A DNA stretch of 35,533 bases from Methanocorpusculum sp. Lineage in GTDB: Archaea > Halobacteriota > Methanomicrobia > Methanomicrobiales > Methanocorpusculaceae. Both the position numbers and the translations under genes were made by a program. This document shows, piece by piece, positions 8,529 through 16,330 of this stretch. Positions within the stretch are counted from its first letter, which is position 1, and each line of letters opens with the position of its first letter. The stretch covers positions 1-35,533 of the forward strand of contig JAUNXT010000007.1 of the NCBI GenBank assembly GCA_030539655.1. Reading direction: 5' to 3'. The notes under the pieces are model-generated. The model had not been told where the DNA came from, searched no databases, and saw nothing but the letters and a program-made list of their open reading frames with translations.

Positions 8529-9728
8529 TTATCCTCTCGCAAGTTTTTTGTGCGAAGAGCCGAGTTTCCCTGCCGCGAGGGCTGCAAGAAGCGAGATTTC
8601 ACCTGCAAGTACTGCGGATGCAGTAATCTCTGCAAACTTCTTCGCATTGTTCTCATTTCCGTCCGCACAGCCGAGGAGCGCAATACATTCACGCTGACAG
8701 GGAAGTGCAGTTCCCCCGCCTAAAACACCAATCTGAAGCGAGGGGAGGGTGACTGCGGCATACAGTCCTCCGTTCCGGCGTTCCATGGTTGTCATGCAGC
8801 TGCTTCCTTCGACCACATGTGCCGGGTCCTGGCCGGTTGCTATAAACACCGCGGCAAGGATGTTTGCCGCATGGGCATTGAATCCAAACGCCCCGGCACG
8901 TGCAGAGCCCTCCAGATTCTTTCGCACATGCACCTCAAAAAGAGATTCAGCATCTGTTTTCAGGACGGATTTCAGAATCTCATCCGTGAGGAATACACCC
9001 GCAGACACGGTTTTACCCCGCCCCTCTATCAGGTTGACTGCGGCAGGTTTTTTGTCGCAGCAGAGATTTCCGGAGGCCGCAACGAGCCGGAGCCCTGTGT
9101 TTTCCGAGATTACATGTGCCGCGGCCTCTGCGGCGATGGTTGCCATGTTCATCCCCATCGAAAGTCCGGTATCAAAAACCATTCTCACATAGACGCTGCA
9201 GCCTGCGGTATAGACGGAAACCGATTTGAGTTTCCCGTGGGAAGTGGTAGCTTCTGCCGCTTCTTTTAATAGAGGCAGATTATTTTCTATCCAGGATGCG
9301 GCATCAGCCGCGTGTGAGATACTGTCTGCTGCAAAGACGGGCGCCCGGCTCATTCCGTCTGAAAACACCCGTGCTTCTGCCCCGCCTGCCTTACTTACCG
9401 CACTGCATCCCCGGTTTACGGATGCTGCAAGAGCACCTTCCGTTGTTGCAAGGGGAATGTAGAAGGCACCCCGGGCATATTCTCCTTTTACAGCCAACGG
9501 ACCTGCAACACCCACCGGTATCTGGATGCAGCCTATCATATTTTCGATGTTGTGTTTTACGGTGTACTCTTCCGGGATGGTGTAGCGGCCGGTATATTCA
9601 AGGGGAGCGCCTGTTTCTTCCTCTATGAAACGGCGCCGTGTACGTACCGCATCAGAAGCAGCCATTTCCGATTCAAGGGAATGGAGTTTTATGGTTCCTT
9701 TGCGAAGCTGTTCAATCGAGGTATCCAT
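8529..9728 (-). CDS. hmgA: HMG-CoA reductase (class I, NADPH)
   Basis: This 399-residue enzyme reduces hydroxymethylglutaryl-CoA to mevalonate, the committed step to archaeal isoprenoid ether lipids. Visible class I landmarks are ENMIGCIQIPVG at 62-73, TTEGAL with the catalytic Glu at 97, the NADP-region GMNMATIAAE at 192-201, DKKPA with the catalytic Lys near 226-227, GQDPAH with the catalytic Asp at 301, and a C-terminal His at 393. No N-terminal membrane segments are present, as expected for the soluble archaeal form. It is first in the apparent hmgA-tfrA-tfrB operon. Upstream, an A/T-rich TATA-like stretch lies about 10-30 bases before the ATG with no Shine-Dalgarno, suggesting a leaderless or short-leader message. 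The promoter region is shared head-to-head with thiM. Confidence 0.95.
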   Translation of the reverse strand: MDTSIEQLRKGTIKLHSLESEMAASDAVRTRRRFIEEETGAPLEYTGRYTIPEEYTVKHNIENMIGCIQIPVGVAGPLAVKGEYARGAFYIPLATTEGALAASVNRGCSAVSKAGGAEARVFSDGMSRAPVFAADSISHAADAASWIENNLPLLKEAAEATTSHGKLKSVSVYTAGCSVYVRMVFDTGLSMGMNMATIAAEAAAHVISENTGLRLVAASGNLCCDKKPAAVNLIEGRGKTVSAGVFLTDEILKSVLKTDAESLFEVHVRKNLEGSARAGAFGFNAHAANILAAVFIATGQDPAHVVEGSSCMTTMERRNGGLYAAVTLPSLQIGVLGGGTALPCQRECIALLGCADGNENNAKKFAEITASAVLAGEISLLAALAAGKLGSSHKKLARG

Positions 9729-9794
9729 GATTATATTCTATTTGTATTGAAAGGACTAATAGCTTTTCAGTTCTGCATCCTCCATACATACATC

Positions 9795-9822
9795 ATACCC
9801 CGGGGTATTCACTGAAAATACC
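9795..9822. promoter_or_regulatory. ATACC dyads between hmgA and thiM
   Basis: The divergent promoter region carries the perfect 14-base palindrome ATACCCCGGGGTAT (9795-9808). A second dyad overlaps it: GGTATT (9804-9809) with AATACC (9817-9822), seven bases apart. A further AATACC occurs just downstream at about 9841. These could be operators for thiamine genes, hmgA or both. No TPP riboswitch core was recognised here. Confidence 0.4.
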
Positions 9823-9884
9823 GGACCTCGCCGACACCTCAATACCTTTTTGTTATGCGGAAACATACATATAGTCATATTAAT

Positions 9885-10676
9885 ATGAACAGATATTCTC
9901 CGGTCCTGGATGCAGTCAGGAAGGATAAACCGCTCGTTCTCCAGATAACGAACGCGGTTACCGTAAATGATTGTGCAAATATAACAATCTGTTTCGGCGC
10001 GTCTCCTATTATGTCGGATGACCCGGATGATGCTGCAGAACTGGCAGGTAAAGCTGATTCCCTCCTTCTCAATATCGGAACTGCAAATGCAAAACAAATC
10101 GAAATTATGCGTTCTGCGGCTGATTCTGCCGAAGATTCGGGGATTCCTATCATCCTGGATCCGGTAGGTGCCGGGGCGTCGGCATTCCGAAGAGAAACTG
10201 CATACAGATTTATGAATGACTACCCGCTCTCTGTTATCCGGGGAAATGCAGGAGAGATTCACAGTCTTGCGGGGAAAGACGCATGTGTCCGCGGGGTCGA
10301 ATCGGACGAAGCGGCGGATCTGTCACTTTGTGCTGCACTGGCACAGGAAAGCGGGGCTGTAGTTGCTGCAAGCGGAGCAGTCGACCTTGTAACTGACGGG
10401 AAATCCGCGGTGGAAATTGCAAACGGCACCCCCCTTATGGGAAAAATCTGCGGAATCGGGTGTATGGCAGGAAGTGCCGCAGCCTGCGCCGCAGCCGTCG
10501 CACCCCCGTTTGATGCCGCGGTTTTTTCACACTGTGCCCTGGGAATCGCCGGAGAAAAGGCTTCCATCTATGCCAAAGGACCCGGAATGTTTAAACAGGC
10601 ACTCTTTGATGAGGTATATTCCCTTACAGCAGACAATCTGGAACGATATGCGAAAATCCTGGAGGTTAAGGTATGA
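9885..10676 (+). CDS. thiM: Hydroxyethylthiazole kinase
   Basis: This 263-residue ThiM-family ribokinase-fold enzyme phosphorylates 4-methyl-5-hydroxyethylthiazole with ATP, salvaging the thiazole half of thiamine. Typical features are LQITNAVTVNDCAN early in the protein, the MSDDPDDA segment, LNIGT, the LDPVGAGA motif, the IRGNAGEI motif, and the glycine-rich GIGCMAGS anion hole containing the catalytic cysteine region. An in-frame ATG at 9855 would add ten residues; I prefer 9885 because the product then aligns with the family length. Its stop overlaps the thiE start as ATGA, so the two thiamine genes are translationally coupled. Confidence 0.92.
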   Translation: MNRYSPVLDAVRKDKPLVLQITNAVTVNDCANITICFGASPIMSDDPDDAAELAGKADSLLLNIGTANAKQIEIMRSAADSAEDSGIPIILDPVGAGASAFRRETAYRFMNDYPLSVIRGNAGEIHSLAGKDACVRGVESDEAADLSLCAALAQESGAVVAASGAVDLVTDGKSAVEIANGTPLMGKICGIGCMAGSAAACAAAVAPPFDAAVFSHCALGIAGEKASIYAKGPGMFKQALFDEVYSLTADNLERYAKILEVKV

Positions 10677-11308
10677 TATCCGGGCTGTATGTTGTAACCG
10701 ATGAGACACTCTCTCACGGAAAAAGCCACGCGGAAATTGCAAAAGAGGCGATAGCAGGGGGGGCAGAGATTATTCAGCTGCGTGAAAAAACAGCATCATC
10801 TGCAAAATTCCTGCAGGATGCAAAAGAAATCGCGGGGATTTGCAAAAATAAGGCATTATTCATCGTAAATGACAGGACAGACATCGCAGTCGCCGCAGGC
10901 GCGGACGGTGTGCATCTGGGGCAGGATGACCTTCCTGCAGCGGACGCACGAAAACTCTTCGGGGAAGAATTTATCATCGGCGTCTCTGTAGGGTCTCTTC
11001 CGGAGGCGGAAAAGGCAGTCTCAGACGGTGCGGATTATCTGGCGGTAAGTCCGGTTTATTCCACGCTTTCCAAAAAAGATGCAGGGGAAGGGCACGGATT
11101 ATCCCTTGTGCGTGAAATCCGCGCCGCATTCCCTGATATACCGCTTGTTGGAATCGGCGGGCTGAACGCCGGGAACGTAAAAGAAGCCGTTTCTGCGGGT
11201 CTTGACTCTATTGCTGTGATTTCCGCGGTTGTAAGTGCTCCTGACATACAAAAAGCCGCAGAAGAGCTGTCAGAAATCATCCGGGGGGCACTCCATGAAC
11301 GCTCATAA
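10673..11308 (+). CDS. thiE: Thiamine phosphate synthase
   Basis: This 211-residue TIM-barrel enzyme joins hydroxymethylpyrimidine diphosphate to thiazole phosphate, giving thiamine phosphate. Motifs follow the family order: QLREK near 37, VNDRTDIAVAAGADGVHLGQ near 64-83 with the metal-binding Asp, GVSVGS, the AVSPVYST segment with a KKDAG loop, and VGIGGLNAGN near the phosphate site. It is the stand-alone ThiE type, not the archaeal ThiDN fusion. It begins inside the thiM stop (ATGA) and its own 3' end overlaps the next gene by 14 bases, so thiM-thiE-trm5 looks like one transcript. ThiM supplies its thiazole phosphate substrate. Confidence 0.95.
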   Translation: MISGLYVVTDETLSHGKSHAEIAKEAIAGGAEIIQLREKTASSAKFLQDAKEIAGICKNKALFIVNDRTDIAVAAGADGVHLGQDDLPAADARKLFGEEFIIGVSVGSLPEAEKAVSDGADYLAVSPVYSTLSKKDAGEGHGLSLVREIRAAFPDIPLVGIGGLNAGNVKEAVSAGLDSIAVISAVVSAPDIQKAAEELSEIIRGALHERS

Positions 11309-12236
11309 CGAGGCGGAACGCGGGAAACAATGGGGGGTAAAGGTCCCTCTTTCCGGTGCAGAACCGGTCCGGCGAAAGCTCATCTCGGATGGTCTCTATG
11401 ACGGAAGATTCAGACCGCGTTCGGAGAACGGATTTCTGTATATCCCTGTTTTGGAAGAGATCTGCGGGGCTGAACTGCTGGAATTTGTTAAAAACCCGGA
11501 GCGTGCGGTCCTGGCACGCCATGAGCAGGTCGGAGGCCTTGTCATTCTTCAGGAAAACAACACGGAAGAATCGGAAAAGATTCTGAAAAACAGACCAAAT
11601 GTCCATACAGTGCTCTATGCCACATCCCCGGTTGAAGGAGAGTTTCGTACCAGGAGTTTTACCGTGCTTGCGGGGCGTGACACGACTGAGACCGTTTACA
11701 CCGAATACGGGAAGAAAATGGTGATAGACCTCTCGCTTGCGTATTTTTCAGCGCGTCTTTCTAACGAGCGGCGGCAGCTTTTGTCCCAGATGCGGGATGG
11801 AGAGCGTGTCCTTGACATGTTTGCAGGTGTCGGCCCCTTTGCCGTGAGTCTTTCCGGACGCTGCAGTCTGATGATAGCCAATGATTTAAATCCGAATGCA
11901 GTTTATTTGATGCAAAAGAACCTCAGATTAAATAAAATCAGAAACGTTGTCCCGGTCTGCGGGGATGCGAGAAATCTCCCGGATATGCTCTCCGATTTAA
12001 AATTTGACCGCATAATTATGAACCTCCCCTTCACGGCGTATGAGTTTCTTGAGGCCGCGGCAAAACTTGCAGCCCCGCACTGCATCATTCACCTTTATTC
12101 GCTTGTTGAGCGGGAAGGAGAACATCTGGATGATATTTCCCGTGCATTCCCGGGCGCATCGGTCACCGAGCGGTATATCAGATCCTACTCTCCCGATTCA
12201 TGGCATGCGGTCTATGATATTGTAACAGGAGAATAA
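11295..12236 (+). CDS. trm5: tRNA (guanine37-N1)-methyltransferase, Trm5 type
   Basis: This 313-residue class I methyltransferase of the archaeal Trm5/aTrm5 family methylates G37 next to the anticodon, which protects against frameshifting. The S-adenosylmethionine site is DMFAGVGPF at 174-182, the acidic NDLNP follows at 196-200, and the catalytic-region NLPF lies at 243-246. The N-terminal 130 residues form the tRNA-recognition part. The start at 11295 is supported by a G-rich stretch six bases upstream and by the family N-terminus; an earlier in-frame start would lie deep inside thiE. Sharing an operon with thiamine genes is probably positional only. Paralogues (Trm5a/b/c) cannot be separated with confidence, so wyosine-pathway activity of a Trm5a type is an alternative. 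Confidence 0.88.
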   Translation: MNAHNEAERGKQWGVKVPLSGAEPVRRKLISDGLYDGRFRPRSENGFLYIPVLEEICGAELLEFVKNPERAVLARHEQVGGLVILQENNTEESEKILKNRPNVHTVLYATSPVEGEFRTRSFTVLAGRDTTETVYTEYGKKMVIDLSLAYFSARLSNERRQLLSQMRDGERVLDMFAGVGPFAVSLSGRCSLMIANDLNPNAVYLMQKNLRLNKIRNVVPVCGDARNLPDMLSDLKFDRIIMNLPFTAYEFLEAAAKLAAPHCIIHLYSLVEREGEHLDDISRAFPGASVTERYIRSYSPDSWHAVYDIVTGE

Positions 12237-12286
12237 GAGAAAACAAACATGTATCGTGAATCCTGAGCCGGAATCTACCGATACAA

Positions 12287-12314
12287 GCATATTTACCCGC
12301 AGAGCGCCTATATA
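12287..12314 (+). promoter_or_regulatory. Candidate tRNA-Leu promoter
   Basis: Two TATA-like elements precede the tRNA. CATATTTA (about 12288-12294) would place transcription start some ten bases before the mature 5' end and fits archaeal spacing best. CTATATAG (about 12308-12315) is probably too close. Confidence 0.35.
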
Positions 12315-12327
12315 GAATCTGCATCAG

Positions 12328-12411
12328 GCGAGGGTTGCCAAGCCCGGTCAACGGCGCCGCATTTAGGGTGCGGTCTCAAGGAGTTCATGGGTTCGAATCC
12401 CATCCCTCGCA
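12328..12411 (+). tRNA. tRNA-Leu(UAG)
   Basis: This 84-base class II tRNA folds by eye. The acceptor GCGAGGG pairs with CCCTCGC and is followed by discriminator A. The D-stem GCC pairs with GGC. The anticodon stem CCGCA/TGCGG encloses the loop TTTAGGG, giving anticodon UAG (codon CUA, leucine). A long variable arm built on TCTC/GGAG follows, then the T-stem ATGGG/CCCAT around TTCGAAT. CCA is not encoded. There is no intron. The 3' end is only eight bases from the stop of the convergent methyltransferase gene. Confidence 0.95.
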
Positions 12412-12419
12412 TCAGTATT

Positions 12420-12998
12420 CTATTTTACTTTGCAGATTTTCAGCACAACCAGCTCTTCCCCGTCCTCTTCCGTTTCTGTTCTGAAGATTTCAGCAGAGCA
12501 TCCGTGTTTTTCTGCAAAGGATATTACCTCTTCAACTCCTGTAAGTGAAGAGATGAGAAGAAGGATTTGTCCCCCGTCTTTTAGGTGATTCGGCGCCTCT
12601 TCCAGAAACCGGTATACGGTATCGCGTCCCGAGGGACCGCCGTCAAGGGCTGCCTCAAGCCAGTCATCCATCCGCTCCCCGGGTGCTGTCGGAAGATAGG
12701 GGGCATTAAAACAGATGAGGTCAAAGGACCCTGAGATGGCAGAAAAGAGGTCGCAGCGCACCACATCAACCCCGTTTACCTCCTTTGCATACCGTGCAGC
12801 ATGCGGATTTATTTCGCAGGCAAATGTATGTTCTGCAACCTTTGCAGCATATGCTGCAATCTCTCCCGACCCGGTTCCGACCTCTAACACATAATCCGTT
12901 GACCGCACCGCGGAAAGGACTGCATCGCGCAAGAGATACGTATCCTCTGCAGGGAGATACACCTGCTCCGTATCATACGGCTCAGATATTTCCGACAT
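12420..12998 (-). CDS. HemK2/Mtq2-like class I methyltransferase
   Basis: This 192-residue protein resembles archaeal HemK2, the homologue of eukaryotic Mtq2/N6AMT1 that methylates the glutamine of the release-factor GGQ motif. The S-adenosylmethionine motif EVGTGSG is at 39-45, and an acidic ENPH-like CEINPHAARY follows. The position normally occupied by NPPY reads NAPY (98-101). The start at 12998 is chosen because it gives the family N-terminus, which ends in the VYLPAEDTYLL segment. The longer frame reaching 13193 would be buried in ksgA. The gene overlaps the ksgA stop by 17 bases and is last in the trmY-to-hemK2 operon. Activity on aRF1 is inference; small-molecule or DNA substrates are less likely alternatives. 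Confidence 0.85.
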   Translation of the reverse strand: MSEISEPYDTEQVYLPAEDTYLLRDAVLSAVRSTDYVLEVGTGSGEIAAYAAKVAEHTFACEINPHAARYAKEVNGVDVVRCDLFSAISGSFDLICFNAPYLPTAPGERMDDWLEAALDGGPSGRDTVYRFLEEAPNHLKDGGQILLLISSLTGVEEVISFAEKHGCSAEIFRTETEEDGEELVVLKICKVK

Positions 12999-13767
12999 AG
13001 CTGCAGAGTATGTTGGAGAGTTCGATAAACCCGGCCACAGGGATGGTCTCCGGACGTTTTTTGAGCAGATCAGCATCGAGAGCAGATACGAATGCGGAGA
13101 CTGCCTCTTTTCCGTAGATTGGGATAAGCCCTTTGATTCCGTTTGAGATGGTTTTTCTCCGCTGTGAGAACAGTTCGCGGACGAGATTTTCAAAGACCAC
13201 TCTGTCCCTGATTGGAATCTCCGGTGTTTTCGGTGTTATAATCACAACCGCAGACCACACATCAGGTGCCGGAGAGAAGGCGTGAGGCGGGAGTTTTAAA
13301 ATCATCTGCACGTCTGCCAGGGCCTGCACCGTAACAGAAAGCCTTCCGTAGTCGCTCGTGCCGGGCGATGCTTCCATTCGCTTTGCAAACTCAAGCTGAT
13401 ACATGAGAACCGCCTGTTCGAATCCGACAGATAAAAGGCGGAAGGTGATTTTGGATGAGATAGAGTAGGGGAGGTTTGCAGCCACAAGCTCAAACGGCGG
13501 GAGAGGGACCTTGGAGGCATCTCCTAATGTGATGGTGAGCTTTCCCTCTTCAAGCTCTTTTGAAAAACGCCGGTTCAGATTGGGAAGAAGGGAACTGTCC
13601 AGTTCCACCGCATGGACAATGGCCCCGCGGCGCAGGAGAGCATCTGTAAGAATTCCTCCTCCCGGGCCTATTTCAAGAACGGTCCGCCCTGCAACAGGAA
13701 CTGCATCTGCGATACGGTTTACTGCATTCGTATCCGTTAAAAAATGCTGGTCCCGAAATGCACCCAT
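12982..13767 (-). CDS. rsmA: 16S rRNA dimethyladenosine transferase KsgA/Dim1
   Basis: This 261-residue enzyme dimethylates the two adjacent adenosines in the terminal helix of 16S rRNA during small-subunit maturation. The QHFLTD opening is at 7-12, the EIGPGGG cofactor motif at 32-38, and the catalytic NLPY at 98-101, followed by SISSKI as in the family. The C-terminal half has the RNA-binding helical domain with FSQRRKT. It begins nine bases after the DUF655 gene and overlaps the downstream methyltransferase by 17 bases. The DUF655-ksgA-hemK2 order is a familiar archaeal arrangement, which supports a shared ribosome and translation role. Confidence 0.95.
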   Translation of the reverse strand: MGAFRDQHFLTDTNAVNRIADAVPVAGRTVLEIGPGGGILTDALLRRGAIVHAVELDSSLLPNLNRRFSKELEEGKLTITLGDASKVPLPPFELVAANLPYSISSKITFRLLSVGFEQAVLMYQLEFAKRMEASPGTSDYGRLSVTVQALADVQMILKLPPHAFSPAPDVWSAVVIITPKTPEIPIRDRVVFENLVRELFSQRRKTISNGIKGLIPIYGKEAVSAFVSALDADLLKKRPETIPVAGFIELSNILCSYVGNI

Positions 13768-13776
13768 AAAAAAAGA

Positions 13777-14355
13777 TTATTTGGAAGTGAAGACGTGGTA
13801 TTTCTCATCCGGATTTTCCAGCTCGAGAAGTACACGTTCGCGAATGAAGCGTTCCGGTTTCTGCAGGGTTTTTACCCGGGCCTTAATGTCGGCAAAGCTC
13901 TCGAACGGCTTTTTCTGACGCTCTGCAAGTGTATCTGCAAGCGTCTTTTTTCCGAATCCGGGGAGGAGATTTAACATGTGCATCTTAAGGCTCATCGGAA
14001 CCGATGTGTTGTAAAACTCGATATATCTGGCCTCGTTTGCTGCAATTATCTCTTCCACAGAGCTTTCGAGCTCTCCTTTCGCCGTCGGGGTCAGCTCTTC
14101 GTATGAAATTCTGCGCTTGACACGCTCAACATCTTTGCGTTCACCATCTCCGATGTAAACGATATCATGCAGATTAATCGGCCGGTCCTTTTTGGCAATC
14201 AGTTCGAGCAGTTTAAACTGGTCGCAGCCTACAGCGAGAATAATCGGCTCACGCTGATTCAGCGGCCGTTTATCATCCGCATATCCCCACTGGAGATAGT
14301 CTAAAACGACAGCATCAACTTCCTTCTTATCGTTTCGTTCTGTTTTCGGGGGCAT
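13777..14355 (-). CDS. DUF655 helix-hairpin-helix RNA/DNA-binding protein
   Basis: This 192-residue conserved archaeal protein matches DUF655. The N-terminal half is an OB-like region (VDAVVLDYLQWGY, then a KDRPINLHDIVYIGDG stretch near 56-71). A helix-hairpin-helix follows, with LPGFGKK at 131-137. The hairpin suggests non-specific nucleic-acid binding, and the position between rpoF and ksgA suggests a role in RNA or ribosome metabolism. Its exact function is not established. It lies seven bases after the rpoF stop and nine before ksgA, so co-transcription is near certain. No catalytic motif is visible. Confidence 0.88.
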   Translation of the reverse strand: MPPKTERNDKKEVDAVVLDYLQWGYADDKRPLNQREPIILAVGCDQFKLLELIAKKDRPINLHDIVYIGDGERKDVERVKRRISYEELTPTAKGELESSVEEIIAANEARYIEFYNTSVPMSLKMHMLNLLPGFGKKTLADTLAERQKKPFESFADIKARVKTLQKPERFIRERVLLELENPDEKYHVFTSK

Positions 14356-14362
14356 AGCTTAC

Positions 14363-14734
14363 TCAGGCATATTTCTTGAGGACGTCGAGAATTGCATCGA
14401 TGTCTTCGGGAAGCATATTAAACCGTTCTTTTGCGTAAATGGCGCGGATTTCGTCACGGGATGCAGGCATGATATTTACAAGCCTTGCGGCAATATCTGG
14501 CGTCATCTTCTCAAGCTGGGAAAGCTCACCAAAGAGTTCCTTTGCAGTATCAACACTGCATTTTCCAAGCGTGTCCGCATGGTCAATGCTTTTACGCAGT
14601 TCATAGGAGAGTGCTCTGTCGGCACCTTCGGCGTCCTCGGCATTTTCTCCTCTCTTGTCGCGGATGGTGATAAGCTCATCCCGGAGTTCGGGGAGCGTCA
14701 TCATATCTTCCTGAATTATTTTTTTAACTTTCAT
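14363..14734 (-). CDS. rpoF: DNA-directed RNA polymerase subunit F (Rpo4/Rpb4)
   Basis: This 123-residue small polymerase subunit is the archaeal counterpart of eukaryotic Rpb4, forming the stalk with Rpo7. It has no catalytic residues. The HRDC-like helical fold is suggested by the C-terminal MLPEDIDAILDVLKKY and by the central YELRKSIDHA segment. The start at 14734 is preferred over the longer frame to 14818 because GGAGG lies about seven bases upstream and the shorter protein matches family length. It sits between L21e and DUF655, a conserved archaeal neighbourhood. Confidence 0.9.
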   Translation of the reverse strand: MKVKKIIQEDMMTLPELRDELITIRDKRGENAEDAEGADRALSYELRKSIDHADTLGKCSVDTAKELFGELSQLEKMTPDIAARLVNIMPASRDEIRAIYAKERFNMLPEDIDAILDVLKKYA

Positions 14735-14774
14735 GCGGGCCTCCAAAGATGGATAAAATAAGTATTTGGGAGGG

Positions 14775-15074
14775 TTAGTTTCTGAATTTCTGTGCAGAAA
14801 GATGCTGCGGTCTTGCAATAACGGTCTTGGTCATTCCGCCGTCTGCAATCTCAAGAAGCCATGCTCTTCCGCGCTGACCAATGATTGTTCCAGTCTTTCC
14901 GTGGAATCTCGGGTGCGGCTGTCCCTTCTGAACGCTTGCGTCCAGAACGATGTGGACCTTCTGCCCAATCTCGAAGTGCTGAATGCTCTTGGTTACATTC
15001 GGCATTCCGCGGGTGCGCAGGGTTTTCTGTAACTTATATCTGGTGCCTTTTTTGATACCATTGTGGTGTGCCAT
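14775..15074 (-). CDS. rpl21e: 50S ribosomal protein L21e
   Basis: This 99-residue basic ribosomal protein of the archaeal/eukaryotic L21e family is an SH3-like barrel on the large subunit. The GTRYKLQKTLR beginning, the IGQKVHIVLDASVQKG core and the PHPRFHGKTGTIIGQRG loop are characteristic. The ATG at 15074 gives the canonical MAHHNG start; the one three codons upstream is less likely. It follows pus10 by five bases. Confidence 0.96.
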   Translation of the reverse strand: MAHHNGIKKGTRYKLQKTLRTRGMPNVTKSIQHFEIGQKVHIVLDASVQKGQPHPRFHGKTGTIIGQRGRAWLLEIADGGMTKTVIARPQHLSAQKFRN

Positions 15075-15079
15075 TGTTT

Positions 15080-16330
15080 TCACGCTCCGTTATTTGACAA
15101 TCCTTCAACCTGCACAACGTCCAACTCTGTGACTTTTGCGGGTGAGGCGAGGATTTCAGAAAGACTGGGGACGGTCCGTCCCTCGTCTCCTGATATGAGT
15201 TCTTTGATGTAGAGACCGCTGTCTCCCACCACCTCAAGGCGGTAGAGGCCGTTTTCGATGCCGAGAATACTGATGTCCTGAACCTGACGCTTTCGTACCA
15301 GATCAGCTCTCCGGTGAGAGACGCGATTTGGGGTGCGCTGGCTAATCCAGGCTCCTTTCAGCTCTGAAACGGCTTTTTCGACATTCTCCATAGAGATAGA
15401 GGCATCTACTGAAACCAGAATCCTGTATGTTTTATGCCCTTTGTGTGATTTAAGCATTTCTACTGTTTTCCTGTCGGACCATCCTTCGAGCCGCACTTCA
15501 ACCGCTTTTCCCGCGGATTTATTGATGGATTCTTCCAGTTCCTTTAAATCGGCACTCCGTACGCGCGGATTTACCATCTCCATCACAAACGGTCTCCCGG
15601 TCCCGATACAGCGTGCGTCAATGTCCTCGCGGCCTGCACCGTGCAGAACTCCCGCCTCTGCTTTGAAGACCCCGACCGGCACTTTTGCAATCTCCTCCTC
15701 TACTGATGTCGGGTACTGTTTTCCGGTAAAATTGCATTTTTCACAACCGCGCCCGCCGCAGGCCCTGCAGTTCCAGTGTGTCTGCGGGATGCCGCGCTGG
15801 TATTTTAAGTACCGTCCGGCAAAGTAGAGGGATGAAATCTGAAGCTCGGTGCAGTCGTCTGCAATGTTGAGGATTACTGTTACATCGGGGTTTTTCGGGT
15901 CTCCGCGCTTCCCGTTCAGGGCTGAGACCGCTTTTCCCACCTCGCGGTTCATCTCGGACTTCAGCGGCTCGGGGTGCTCCAGTCCGATGTCTCCCCAAAG
16001 CATCTCCTCAGACTCACTCATCATCGGGGGAACGCGTGTTCCGATGACAAAGGTCTCATGCTCAATCCCTGTGACTGCCGCTGCCGCTTTTTCAGCCCAG
16101 TGGGGAATTTCATCAAAGAGGTCGCCGCAGACCCAGCAGTTTCCGTGTTCGTATGGTTTAAACGGGATGTTATAAGCAAGTGCGTGGGCAACCCTGAGGG
16201 CGTGTCCGCGCTCTTCGTTGGTAAGCCCAAAGGATAATTTTGCAAACAGTCTTCCAAGACAGTGGTCGCAGATTTCCCCGTACTCAAGGATGCGGTGGAC
16301 TTTTTCCAGAATAGCAGTATCTTCGCTCAT
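15080..16330 (-). CDS. pus10: tRNA pseudouridine synthase Pus10
   Basis: This 416-residue enzyme isomerises uridine 54 (and in many archaea 55) in the T-loop of tRNA. The N-terminal THUMP-like part carries a CxxC pair (Cys21/24 and Cys65/68) that fits the known zinc site. A second Cys cluster, CRACGGRGCEKC (188-199), is also seen in archaeal Pus10. The GREDIDAR motif at 233-240 holds the catalytic aspartate, and the RTPNRVSHRRAD segment follows near the C-terminus. The start overlaps the trmY stop as ATGA. TrmY methylates the pseudouridine made here, so the pair forms a coupled two-step pathway to N1-methylpseudouridine. Confidence 0.95.
   Translation of the reverse strand: MSEDTAILEKVHRILEYGEICDHCLGRLFAKLSFGLTNEERGHALRVAHALAYNIPFKPYEHGNCWVCGDLFDEIPHWAEKAAAAVTGIEHETFVIGTRVPPMMSESEEMLWGDIGLEHPEPLKSEMNREVGKAVSALNGKRGDPKNPDVTVILNIADDCTELQISSLYFAGRYLKYQRGIPQTHWNCRACGGRGCEKCNFTGKQYPTSVEEEIAKVPVGVFKAEAGVLHGAGREDIDARCIGTGRPFVMEMVNPRVRSADLKELEESINKSAGKAVEVRLEGWSDRKTVEMLKSHKGHKTYRILVSVDASISMENVEKAVSELKGAWISQRTPNRVSHRRADLVRKRQVQDISILGIENGLYRLEVVGDSGLYIKELISGDEGRTVPSLSEILASPAKVTELDVVQVEGLSNNGA

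Noticed and set aside
9728-9885. TPP riboswitch upstream of thiM
   Set aside because: The conserved CUGAGA and the second conserved thi-box core are not found; only protein-type dyads are visible.
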